Shown: piece after piece, positions 26,399 through 33,948 of the stretch | How positions within the stretch are numbered: position 1 is the stretch's first letter | Layout: every line of letters starts with the position of its first letter | Origin: Micavibrio sp. UBA2638 | GTDB lineage: Bacteria > Pseudomonadota > Alphaproteobacteria > Micavibrionales > Micavibrionaceae | Length of the DNA: 49,096 bases | Assembly: GCA_002359735.1 (NCBI GenBank) | Contig: DENS01000001.1 | Span: 117,283 to 166,378 of the forward strand | Reading direction: 5' to 3' | The notes under the pieces: model-generated | Database searches by the model: none | Seen by the model: only the letters and a program-made list of their open reading frames with translations | Told to the model about the DNA's origin: nothing | Position numbers and translations under genes: made by a program

Positions 26399-28960
26399 AT
26401 GTCACGTTCTACGGTCATCAAACGTTCAAAATCAAAACGTAAAAAAACGAGCCCTGCTTTGCCTTTCATACCAGAATTCCTGCAAGCCTTTATCGCGCGG
26501 CGTTTTGTCGACATAACAGCATTCACATTATTCTCCGCTGGGGCGTTTACCATTCTGTCGCTAGGCAGTTATCATCATAATGACCCATCCTGGAACAGTG
26601 CCGGCACCCAAACACTTCAAGAAAACGCCAGCCCCTCGATACAAAACTGGATGGGTGAGCCGGGAGCATTTTTAGCGGACCTTCTTCTACAAACCATTGG
26701 TGTAAGCGCCTTTTTAATGGCCATAACATTGTGCATATGGGGATTTCGCATCTGGAAACGTGCGGGCATTAATGCCCTGCCATTGCGCATCATCGCCCTT
26801 TTATCTATCCCTATGTTTGGTGCCATTGCTTTTGCCCAGATCCCGTCTGGTGGTTGGCTGGTGCATCCCTATATGGGCGCCAGCGCAGGCACTTTATTGC
26901 TTGAAAACATACATGACACAACCAGCCTTCTTCCATTTGGCTTGAGCGGCCTGTTTCATCCGATCGTGATTTGCCTGATCGCGGCGTGTGCTTGTTTCGC
27001 CGCCTTCAGCTATGCTTCCTGCTTCACGCGTCAAAACTTGCAGGCTTTTGGTGTGCGCCTGTTACGTATTACAGTGACCGGGGTTCTTATGGCTTACACA
27101 ATCCTTCGCGGCATCAAAAACTGGATCTCACATTACAACGATCCGGATTATGACCAGGAACCCATCAAATTATTTGAAATGCCCAAAATGCCGCGTCTTT
27201 TAATGCGCCAAAATCACGATCACACCAAACCAGCAACAGACAAAGACCAGGCGCAGCAAAGAAAAAAAACAACACCTCAGATTTCAACGCCAGAACAAAT
27301 GCAGCCCCCGGCTGAACCAAAGTTACAAAGCAATATCCCTGTGGTTTCCCGTCCGGCGAAAGCAACCGGCCCAAATCAGCAACAACCATCAACAAATCAA
27401 CAACGCTTTGCTTTGAATGAAAACGGCGAATGGGTATTCCCGTCTCTGGACCTGCTAGAAGATATTCCAGAAGAAGATCAAACCGCACAATTGAACGAAG
27501 ATGCCTTGCGTAAAAATGCCGAACTTTTACAAAATGTGCTCAATGATTTCAAGATTGAGGGTGATATCGCCAGCATTCACCCCGGTCCTGTTGTCACCTT
27601 ATATGAATTTGAACCGGCACCGGGAACCAAATCATCACGGATTATATCGCTCAGTGATGATATTGCCCGTTCCATGTCTGCAATTTCTGTGCGGTGTGCC
27701 GTGGTACCCGGGCGCAACGTCATTGGTATAGAACTACCCAATAAAAAACGTCAATTCGTATATATGCGGGAACTTCTGGCAAGCCGTATGTTCGAAAAAA
27801 GCTCCGCCAGTCTTCCACTTATTCTGGGAAAAGATATTGGCGGCCAGCCCATCCTGGCCGATCTGGCAAAAATGCCACATTTGTTGGTGGCTGGTACCAC
27901 AGGATCCGGTAAATCTGTGGCCGTGAACACCATGATTCTATCCCTGCTATACCGCCTGAGTCCGGAAAAATGCCGGTTCATTATGATCGACCCTAAAATG
28001 CTGGAACTATCCGTATACGATGACATCCCGCACTTGCTTTCCCCCGTCGTGACAGAACCCGGAAAAGCGGTTGTAGCGCTGAAATGGACCGTTGCAGAAA
28101 TGGAGAACCGCTACCGCGCAATGTCAAAGCTCGGCGTTCGCAATATCGAGGGCTATAACGACAGGCTGCGCGAAGCCAAGAAAAAGGGCGAAACCATCAT
28201 GCAAAAAGTCCAGACCGGATTTAATCCGGAAACGGGCGAGGCCACCTATGAAGACCGCCCAATGGATTTAACCGAGCTTCCGTTTATCGTCGTCGTCGTT
28301 GATGAATTTGCCGATTTAATGCTCGTCGCCGGCAAAGACGTTGAAAACGCCATCCAAAGACTGGCGCAAATGGCCCGTGCGGCAGGTATTCACTTGATTA
28401 TGGCCACGCAACGCCCATCCGTTGATGTTATTACGGGTGTCGTTAAAGCAAACTTCCCGACAAGAATATCATTTCAAGTAACCTCAAAAATTGATTCACG
28501 CACCATTTTGGGTGACGGCGGCGCCGAACAATTGTTGGGGATGGGGGATATGTTATATATGGCACCGGGTGGGCGTATAACGCGCGTCCACGGACCATTT
28601 GTCAGCGACGATGAAGTTGAAGACGTTGTAAAATTCCTAAAGGCACAGGGCGAACCATCATACCTGACCGATGTCACAGAAGGCGGAGACTTCGGCGATA
28701 GTGAGGTTATGAATGCAATATTCGATAGCCGCGGGCCGGGCGGAAGTGACGAAGACAAGGTTGACGAGCTCTATGATCAGGCCGTTGCTGTTGTGGCCCG
28801 CGAAGGCAAGGTTTCAACCAGTTTTATTCAGCGGCATTTACAAATCGGATATAACCGTGCCGCCCGTATCGTTGAGGAAATGGAACGTCAGGGCATTATC
28901 TCCCCCGCCAACGCCACCGGCAAACGTAACATTTTGGTCAGCGACTGGAGTGAAGTATAA
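26399..28960 (+). CDS. ftsK: DNA translocase FtsK
   Basis: This 853-residue division-associated translocase pumps chromosome DNA through the closing septum and activates XerCD at dif. The order is a basic N-terminus, four membrane helices within about residues 35-230, a Pro/Gln/Lys-rich linker of about 110 residues (250-350), the RecA-like motor with AGTTGSGKS near 498 and VVVVDEFADL near 640, and the C-terminal winged-helix gamma domain (DELYDQAVAVVAREGKVSTS near 783, LQIGYNRAARIVEEMERQGI near 805). The linker is short, as in many Alphaproteobacteria. It leads the ftsK / GT-C-like protein / lolA / recR string. Confidence 0.95.
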   Translation: MSRSTVIKRSKSKRKKTSPALPFIPEFLQAFIARRFVDITAFTLFSAGAFTILSLGSYHHNDPSWNSAGTQTLQENASPSIQNWMGEPGAFLADLLLQTIGVSAFLMAITLCIWGFRIWKRAGINALPLRIIALLSIPMFGAIAFAQIPSGGWLVHPYMGASAGTLLLENIHDTTSLLPFGLSGLFHPIVICLIAACACFAAFSYASCFTRQNLQAFGVRLLRITVTGVLMAYTILRGIKNWISHYNDPDYDQEPIKLFEMPKMPRLLMRQNHDHTKPATDKDQAQQRKKTTPQISTPEQMQPPAEPKLQSNIPVVSRPAKATGPNQQQPSTNQQRFALNENGEWVFPSLDLLEDIPEEDQTAQLNEDALRKNAELLQNVLNDFKIEGDIASIHPGPVVTLYEFEPAPGTKSSRIISLSDDIARSMSAISVRCAVVPGRNVIGIELPNKKRQFVYMRELLASRMFEKSSASLPLILGKDIGGQPILADLAKMPHLLVAGTTGSGKSVAVNTMILSLLYRLSPEKCRFIMIDPKMLELSVYDDIPHLLSPVVTEPGKAVVALKWTVAEMENRYRAMSKLGVRNIEGYNDRLREAKKKGETIMQKVQTGFNPETGEATYEDRPMDLTELPFIVVVVDEFADLMLVAGKDVENAIQRLAQMARAAGIHLIMATQRPSVDVITGVVKANFPTRISFQVTSKIDSRTILGDGGAEQLLGMGDMLYMAPGGRITRVHGPFVSDDEVEDVVKFLKAQGEPSYLTDVTEGGDFGDSEVMNAIFDSRGPGGSDEDKVDELYDQAVAVVAREGKVSTSFIQRHLQIGYNRAARIVEEMERQGIISPANATGKRNILVSDWSEV

Positions 28961-28971
28961 GGCGCCACCCT

Positions 28972-30576
28972 ATGCCCCCCAATCATTTTTTAACCCCGCT
29001 GGCCAACAACAGTAGAATAACCACGGGATTATTCATACTCGCCATTATCGGTGCCTGCGCTTATTGGTTCAGCCTATATAACGCTGCCAGTTTTAATTTT
29101 AACGTCATATGGTTGTCCGAATGCGCAAAACGCATCCTTGCTGGTGGGCACATGGTTGATGTTTGTTTTGAAACAAACCCTCCCCTTAGTATCATTCTAT
29201 ATATGCCGCTTGTTTTAATGCAGCAGGCTTTGCTTCAGTTACCCATGGCCACATTATTCGCCTATTACACATTATGCTGCGTCATAATCGCCTGTGGTGC
29301 CGTCTATTATTTTGCGCAGAAAATCATGTTTATATCGGCCCAGAATGCGTTGATATTCAGCCTGTTATTTTTACTGGCCAATACCGCATTAACCGGAAGG
29401 TTTTTCGGAGAGCGGGACCATTTTGCCTTTATGGGCACGTTTGTTTTTTTCCTAGCGCAATACAGTATGACCATGAAAATCACCAGCAACAAGGTTTTAC
29501 TCTATCTCAGCCTGTTTATAGGGGGCATCGGCATTTTAATAAAACCGCATTATGGTCTGGTTCCATTTCTCATGATGATTGATCGCTTACGACAATGGAA
29601 AAGCCCGCGCGCTATTTTTCAGCCGGATATTATTATCCTTGGCGGTTTATGTCTGGTCTATATCGCAATCGTCCTTCATTATTTCCCGGATTATATTTTC
29701 GATATCTTACCGCAATCGGCTGCTTTATATGCCAAAGCACAATTTCACGAAGGTTATGGTATGCCCTTCCTTAAAGGGGCGGCTTTCCTTGGTTTATGCT
29801 GGTTTGCCGTGTATAAAAATGCCCCCCAAGATGCCAGGCCGTTTTTAAACCGACTATTTATTATGGCGGCTGTTGGAATTTTTGTTTTCCTTATTCAAAA
29901 AAAGGGCTGGGGATATCATCTTGTCCCTTTTTACGGCAGCCTGTTTTGCGCTGTCTTTATTTCGCTTTATTTGATCGTGCCCAAATTACAGAATAAACAC
30001 GCCCACCAGATAACGGCCCAGCTCACCATCATAATCATGGCCATAATCAGCGCTTTCATGATCAATAAAATACCGGCCCAAGCCCCGGATCATAATGATT
30101 TTCGAAACTATAACCTTGCCAGAGAAATTCGCACAATCCCAGAGGGCGAATCCTGTAAGTTTATGATGTTTGCCGGTATGCGAGAGGTCCAAAGCCTCGC
30201 CTATTACAATCGCTGCGAACTCGCTTCACGCTTTGCCGTTATATGGTTTTTCGCCCCAATTGCCCAATATCTAGATACACAAAACCCGGATATCAAGGCA
30301 AAATCCGCACAAACAGTACAGTATTACGCCGATATGATCGCCGCAGACCTGACAACCCACCGGCCACAAACCATCATAGCACGCAAGCCCAAGGCCGTAT
30401 TCTTTAAAGCGTTACAAGAAACCAGCGAAACCTTCCGATCCGCATGGTCTGATTATATACTTATCAAAGAAGTCCCAAACGAAACACCTGACTATTTCGC
30501 CGGAAGCCCTTACCGTGATATCAGCGCTAAACAAGGGTATCAAATATACAAACGCCGTGACCTTGTTCCGCCCTAA
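28972..30576 (+). CDS. Polytopic membrane protein, possibly GT-C type glycosyltransferase
   Basis: This 534-residue protein starts 11 bases after ftsK. About ten to eleven hydrophobic helices span residues 20-380, followed by a soluble C-terminal region of about 150 residues. A short acidic loop after the first helix (WLSECAKR, then CFETNPPLS near 65) and a FFGERDHFAF loop near 144 are placed like the acidic periplasmic loops of GT-C enzymes that use polyprenyl-linked sugars. Family membership is inference from topology; no decisive motif was seen. It separates ftsK from lolA, which are commonly neighbours. A terminator follows. Confidence 0.6.
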   Translation: MPPNHFLTPLANNSRITTGLFILAIIGACAYWFSLYNAASFNFNVIWLSECAKRILAGGHMVDVCFETNPPLSIILYMPLVLMQQALLQLPMATLFAYYTLCCVIIACGAVYYFAQKIMFISAQNALIFSLLFLLANTALTGRFFGERDHFAFMGTFVFFLAQYSMTMKITSNKVLLYLSLFIGGIGILIKPHYGLVPFLMMIDRLRQWKSPRAIFQPDIIILGGLCLVYIAIVLHYFPDYIFDILPQSAALYAKAQFHEGYGMPFLKGAAFLGLCWFAVYKNAPQDARPFLNRLFIMAAVGIFVFLIQKKGWGYHLVPFYGSLFCAVFISLYLIVPKLQNKHAHQITAQLTIIIMAIISAFMINKIPAQAPDHNDFRNYNLAREIRTIPEGESCKFMMFAGMREVQSLAYYNRCELASRFAVIWFFAPIAQYLDTQNPDIKAKSAQTVQYYADMIAADLTTHRPQTIIARKPKAVFFKALQETSETFRSAWSDYILIKEVPNETPDYFAGSPYRDISAKQGYQIYKRRDLVPP

Positions 30577-30581
30577 AAAAC

Positions 30582-30606
30582 TGGGGCCACTCGCCCCACT
30601 TTTTTT
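30582..30606 (+). terminator. Intrinsic terminator
   Basis: The stem is TGGGGC / GCCCCA with loop CACTC, followed after one base by a run of seven T. It ends the ftsK-led unit six bases after the last stop codon. Confidence 0.85.
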
Positions 30607-30728
30607 CAATGGCAACAAAAAAGCAAGCGGCCATAAAACTACGCAATAAATTTTTATTGTAGAGCGCGAAGGTTATCGCCTATAAGGGACGTATGATTGG
30701 CATAGAGACAAAACAAATCAGGGTTCCC

Positions 30729-31355
30729 ATGAAATATCTTCTTAGCGTACTGGCCGCCTCGGCCCTTTTGATGATCAGCCCCGAAGGCGTCAAAGCCGCC
30801 GGTACCATTGATCCGGCGAAAATCGAACAGATCGAAAATTACCTGAACAATCTGGGCACGGCCCGCGCACGGTTTGTGCAGACCACGCATAACGGCACGC
30901 AGCTGGTAGGGACATTCTACTTGGACCGCCCCGGTAAATTGCGTTTCGAATATGACGACCCCGTCAAGGACTTCGTGGTTGCAGATGGATTTTTCATTTA
31001 TTTCTATGACGCCGAATCCGGCGAGCAAAGCAACGCCCCGATAGGGCAAACTCTGGCCGATTTTATTCTGCGTGATGAGCTGGATTTCGGCGAAGACATT
31101 ACCGTCAAAAGCTATAAAGACAAAGCCGGATTGATACAGGTTGAGTTGGTGCAAACCGCCGACCCCGAAGCCGGGGAATTAATTCTGGGTTTTGACAAAG
31201 ATCCATTTTCCCTAAAGAAATGGCGCGTGATTGATGCGCAGGACCTCATAACAGAAATCGAATTATTTTATCTAAAAACAGATATTAAACACCCGGATGG
31301 AATTTTTGTTTATAAAGACCCCAAAAGCGGACAAAGCCCTAGTTATAACGATTAA
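30729..31355 (+). CDS. lolA: Outer-membrane lipoprotein carrier protein LolA
   Basis: This is a 208-residue periplasmic chaperone that carries lipoproteins from LolCDE to the outer membrane. The ATG at 30729 is preferred over 30693. It has an AGGG ribosome element about 8 bases upstream and begins a proper signal peptide (KYLLSVLAASALL, cleavage after VKA). The mature part has the family features QIENYLNNLGTARARFVQTT, GTFYLDRPGKLRFEYDDP, a VADGFFIYFYD strand, and the late ITEIELFYLKTD region. It sits 19 bases ahead of recR. Confidence 0.92.
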   Translation: MKYLLSVLAASALLMISPEGVKAAGTIDPAKIEQIENYLNNLGTARARFVQTTHNGTQLVGTFYLDRPGKLRFEYDDPVKDFVVADGFFIYFYDAESGEQSNAPIGQTLADFILRDELDFGEDITVKSYKDKAGLIQVELVQTADPEAGELILGFDKDPFSLKKWRVIDAQDLITEIELFYLKTDIKHPDGIFVYKDPKSGQSPSYND

Positions 31356-31374
31356 AGCGAATTAGGTTGAAGGT

Positions 31375-31986
31375 ATGAATTATAACAATCAAAATTCACA
31401 AGGGCCGCTTGATAACCTGATCAAAATGTTAGGCAACATGCCGGGTTTGGGAAATCGTTCTGCACGGCGCATTGCCCTGTATCTTTTACAAAAGCGTGAA
31501 ACGGCAATGATTCCCTTGGCCCATGCCTTGCAGGATGCGGCCGAGAAAATTCAAAATTGCGATCGCTGCGGCAACCTGGATTTAAATAATCCGTGCAAAA
31601 TATGCAACGATATAAAACGCGAAGGCGGCAAAATTTGTGTTGTTGCCCATGTCAGTGACCTTTGGGCCATTGAACGCACTGGCGCATTTCGCGGCCGCTA
31701 TTTTGTGCTGGGCGGATTGCTGTCTGCACTGGATGGAATCGGGCCAGAAGATCTGAAAATCGATAAACTGGTAGATCAAATACGCGAACACAACTACGAA
31801 GAAATCATTCTAGCCCTTAGCGCTACGGTAGATGGGCAATCCACTGCCCATTATATTGCAGATCGAATTTATGGCCTCAATGTGAAAGTGACACGCTTGG
31901 CACACGGGGTGCCGGTTGGCGGCGAACTTGATTATCTGGACGAAGGCACGATAACCACCGCCCTGAAATCACGCAGCGCCGCCTAA
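31375..31986 (+). CDS. recR: Recombination mediator RecR
   Basis: This 203-residue protein acts with RecF and RecO to load RecA on gapped DNA. Visible parts are the N-terminal helix-hairpin-helix (LGNMPGLGNRSARRIALYLL near 17-36), the four-Cys zinc finger (CDRCGNLDLNNPCKIC near 63-78), and the Toprim domain (ICVVAHVSDLWAIERTGAF near 88, LIDG-like LLSALDGIGPEDL near 113). In many genomes recR follows dnaX-ybaB; here it follows lolA instead. Confidence 0.95.
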   Translation: MNYNNQNSQGPLDNLIKMLGNMPGLGNRSARRIALYLLQKRETAMIPLAHALQDAAEKIQNCDRCGNLDLNNPCKICNDIKREGGKICVVAHVSDLWAIERTGAFRGRYFVLGGLLSALDGIGPEDLKIDKLVDQIREHNYEEIILALSATVDGQSTAHYIADRIYGLNVKVTRLAHGVPVGGELDYLDEGTITTALKSRSAA

Positions 31987-32001
31987 CCGTCTGGCCGCAT
32001 T

Positions 32002-32016
32002 CGTTCAATACGAACG
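32002..32016. terminator. Weak hairpin between convergent genes
   Basis: CGTTC / GAACG with a 5-base loop lies in the 32-base gap between the recR stop and the stop of the convergent small gene. It is followed by a T-rich stretch on the plus strand. The stem is short and the U-tract imperfect. Confidence 0.3.
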
Positions 32017-32018
32017 GG

Positions 32019-32354
32019 CTATTCCTTTTCAGAAATATACACCATGCCATCCACACCATCGGCCCGCAAAACAGCCATATGCGAATAATGGACAGATGCA
32101 CTTCCCTCTATGGCAAAATCGTAATAAATTCCGGCAGGAAAATAATGGTCTGACGCCGTAGCTGTTACGCTATCATCGCCCATTTTTAAAAACACAGGTA
32201 CTGTGGCATATAAGCTAATTACTTTGGTGTCCGCATCAAACGCGGCCGCGTTCCTGGCGGTGCTGGCACCGGCGGCAATAGCGTGTGCACCATCTTTTTT
32301 TAGCCGCATCACCGGGACGGGATTGCTATTATAGTCAACTGGTAATGAAGTCAT
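32019..32354 (-). CDS. Small beta-rich protein of unknown function
   Basis: This is a 111-residue protein. The ATG at 32354 is chosen over 32369 because AAAGGA lies at the proper distance ahead of it. It has no signal peptide or membrane segment. The sequence is Ala/Asp-rich with alternating hydrophobic residues (VISLYATVPVFLKMGD, HYFPAGIYYDFAIEG, YSHMAVLRADGVDGMVYI), consistent with a small beta-sandwich. The arrangement recalls small phage virion or tail-associated proteins, but that is a guess. An intrinsic terminator ends only 16 bases before the start codon, so expression probably depends on read-through or on a promoter overlapping the hairpin. Confidence 0.65.
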   Translation of the reverse strand: MTSLPVDYNSNPVPVMRLKKDGAHAIAAGASTARNAAAFDADTKVISLYATVPVFLKMGDDSVTATASDHYFPAGIYYDFAIEGSASVHYSHMAVLRADGVDGMVYISEKE

Positions 32355-32369
32355 CTTTTTTCCTTTCAT

Positions 32370-32399
32370 AAAAAAACCGGCCAGGAGCGCCCAAGCCGG
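32370..32399 (-). terminator. Intrinsic terminator at the end of the exopolysaccharide gene group
   Basis: On the minus strand, CCGGC / GCCGG encloses a 13-base loop and is followed by seven T. It lies 89 bases after the stop of the membrane protein gene at 32488 and directly ahead of the ribosome site of the next minus-strand gene, so it may act as terminator or attenuator. Confidence 0.6.
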
Positions 32400-32487
32400 A
32401 TGATCAAGATATAATTGTGGTGAAAATTACGGATACTGTAATATAAAACGCCGCACTTGTAAAGGACTTTATTCCTAATATAACAAT

Positions 32488-33501
32488 TTACTGATAAATA
32501 CGATAAATTTTTCGTACATCTGTACGCCCCCGGATACTGAGAAACGCGATGCAGCTCCACCCCGAAAGCCATAGAGCAAAAGCCGCCGTATCGTCGGCAT
32601 AAAACGCGTCAATGCAGAACAGAACACATAAAATTACCAAGCCTAAGGTAATTTTATAACGGTCCGTGGATTTGGTAAACATGTTACGAATGAAAATAAG
32701 AGCAACTACCAAAGCCGGTAAATATAGAAAAAATACACCCGGCAGGCCTAAGGTATATAACCGCACCTGTAATGACGATTGAGACGCACTGGAAATTACA
32801 CCCAAAGCCTTCAAAACATCAATTCTCCCCCAGCCATAACCGCCCCAGACACCCAAATTAAATGTGTTATAAACAGGTGTGTAATACAGTACAAATAACA
32901 ACAGTGATATTACAAACAAACTGATACACAACCACATTATAATGTGGCCGTTACGGTTACTATAAGCAAATACCTGACCAGCCCAATATGCCAGCGCAAC
33001 AATGAACAATGGAAGAATGTTACGGACAGAGACATCCATAAACGAAAAGAAACGATAGGAATCACGATCAAAATTCTCAAAGGATTTAAAATAATACAAA
33101 ATCCTGTCATTTAGAGCATATAATGATTCAGGCATATTCGGGCTATGCGTCACCCAAAGCCCCCATATAAAAAATATCAATAAACTGACCAATAAAAACC
33201 AATTTACAACACTGAAAGACTTAAGTGATCGCATACCTTTGCTATAAACTTTCTGGCGCTTCATTTTATCTAATAAATGCTCAGGTAAACGTTTTTTGCC
33301 CAGCTTATACGTAAATTTATTATGATAATGAAGCCGCTCCAACATCCAAAGTAACATGCCAAATACAAGCAAAGACCAAAGAACACCAACAAAGGCCATC
33401 ATGCTATCGCTAGCATCGGGATAAAAAGCAGCAAAACAACTACCAATTAGAAGGCAAACATAAAAATACACCGCACTATCGTAGAATGTTTTATGCATCA
33501 A
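32488..33501 (-). CDS. Polytopic membrane protein of the exopolysaccharide locus, function unknown
   Basis: This 337-residue protein has about eight to nine hydrophobic helices. A basic cytoplasmic loop (KLGKKRLPEHLLDKMKRQK near 68-86) follows the second. A large, probably periplasmic, loop near 120-155 contains many aromatic and charged residues (LNDRILYYFKSFENFDRDSY). A second loop near 215-245 has VWGGYGWGRIDVLKALG. The position after the autokinase and a small anchored protein suggests a role in polymer synthesis or ligation, such as an unusual Wzy/ligase, but no family motif supports this. Low-complexity Phe/Leu/Ile composition limits the call. The start has tandem ATG codons. Confidence 0.65.
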   Translation of the reverse strand: MMHKTFYDSAVYFYVCLLIGSCFAAFYPDASDSMMAFVGVLWSLLVFGMLLWMLERLHYHNKFTYKLGKKRLPEHLLDKMKRQKVYSKGMRSLKSFSVVNWFLLVSLLIFFIWGLWVTHSPNMPESLYALNDRILYYFKSFENFDRDSYRFFSFMDVSVRNILPLFIVALAYWAGQVFAYSNRNGHIIMWLCISLFVISLLLFVLYYTPVYNTFNLGVWGGYGWGRIDVLKALGVISSASQSSLQVRLYTLGLPGVFFLYLPALVVALIFIRNMFTKSTDRYKITLGLVILCVLFCIDAFYADDTAAFALWLSGWSCIAFLSIRGRTDVRKIYRIYQ

Positions 33502-33507
33502 AGCCTT

Positions 33508-33918
33508 TTATTCAGAAATTTTTTGCCGCGCAGGATTAAGAGGGACAATATATTGATCATGATGAAGAATGATATCGGGTTTTAATAACTTAGCAATGCC
33601 CATAGCCTCACTGTTACGCAACATATTTTGCTCATTACCTTTATTCATGACAACCAAACGCACCCAATAATTCGGATTATACGGGTCGCGGTAGACCGCC
33701 TTGTTCATCGCATCAAGTGCTTCAGCCGACAGCATGTCTTGTTGCTGAGGTGTAAGCATACCATTCAATGATCGATGATGAAGATCCAGAGAGTGACTTG
33801 ACCATTGCTGCGCGCTGAAGGTGCGGCTTTGTACCAGTAAACCATATAAACCAGTCAGCAGAATACAAGACACCAGTATAAGGGCACAATATATCGAAGC
33901 TGGTTTTGTTATTTGCAT
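33508..33918 (-). CDS. Small anchored protein of the exopolysaccharide locus, function unknown
   Basis: This 136-residue protein has one N-terminal hydrophobic segment (about residues 8-28) and a soluble, probably periplasmic, remainder. Near residues 60-95 the pattern ALDAMNKAVYRDPYNPNYWV resembles a single TPR-like helix pair with a YRDPYNPNYW turn. It lies between the tyrosine autokinase (30 bases upstream) and the polytopic protein (6 bases downstream), so co-transcription is very likely. It may be a scaffold for the export machinery; this is inference from context only. Confidence 0.65.
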   Translation of the reverse strand: MQITKPASIYCALILVSCILLTGLYGLLVQSRTFSAQQWSSHSLDLHHRSLNGMLTPQQQDMLSAEALDAMNKAVYRDPYNPNYWVRLVVMNKGNEQNMLRNSEAMGIAKLLKPDIILHHDQYIVPLNPARQKISE

Positions 33919-33948
33919 GGCTAACGCTTCATCAGAAAATTTCGCAAT

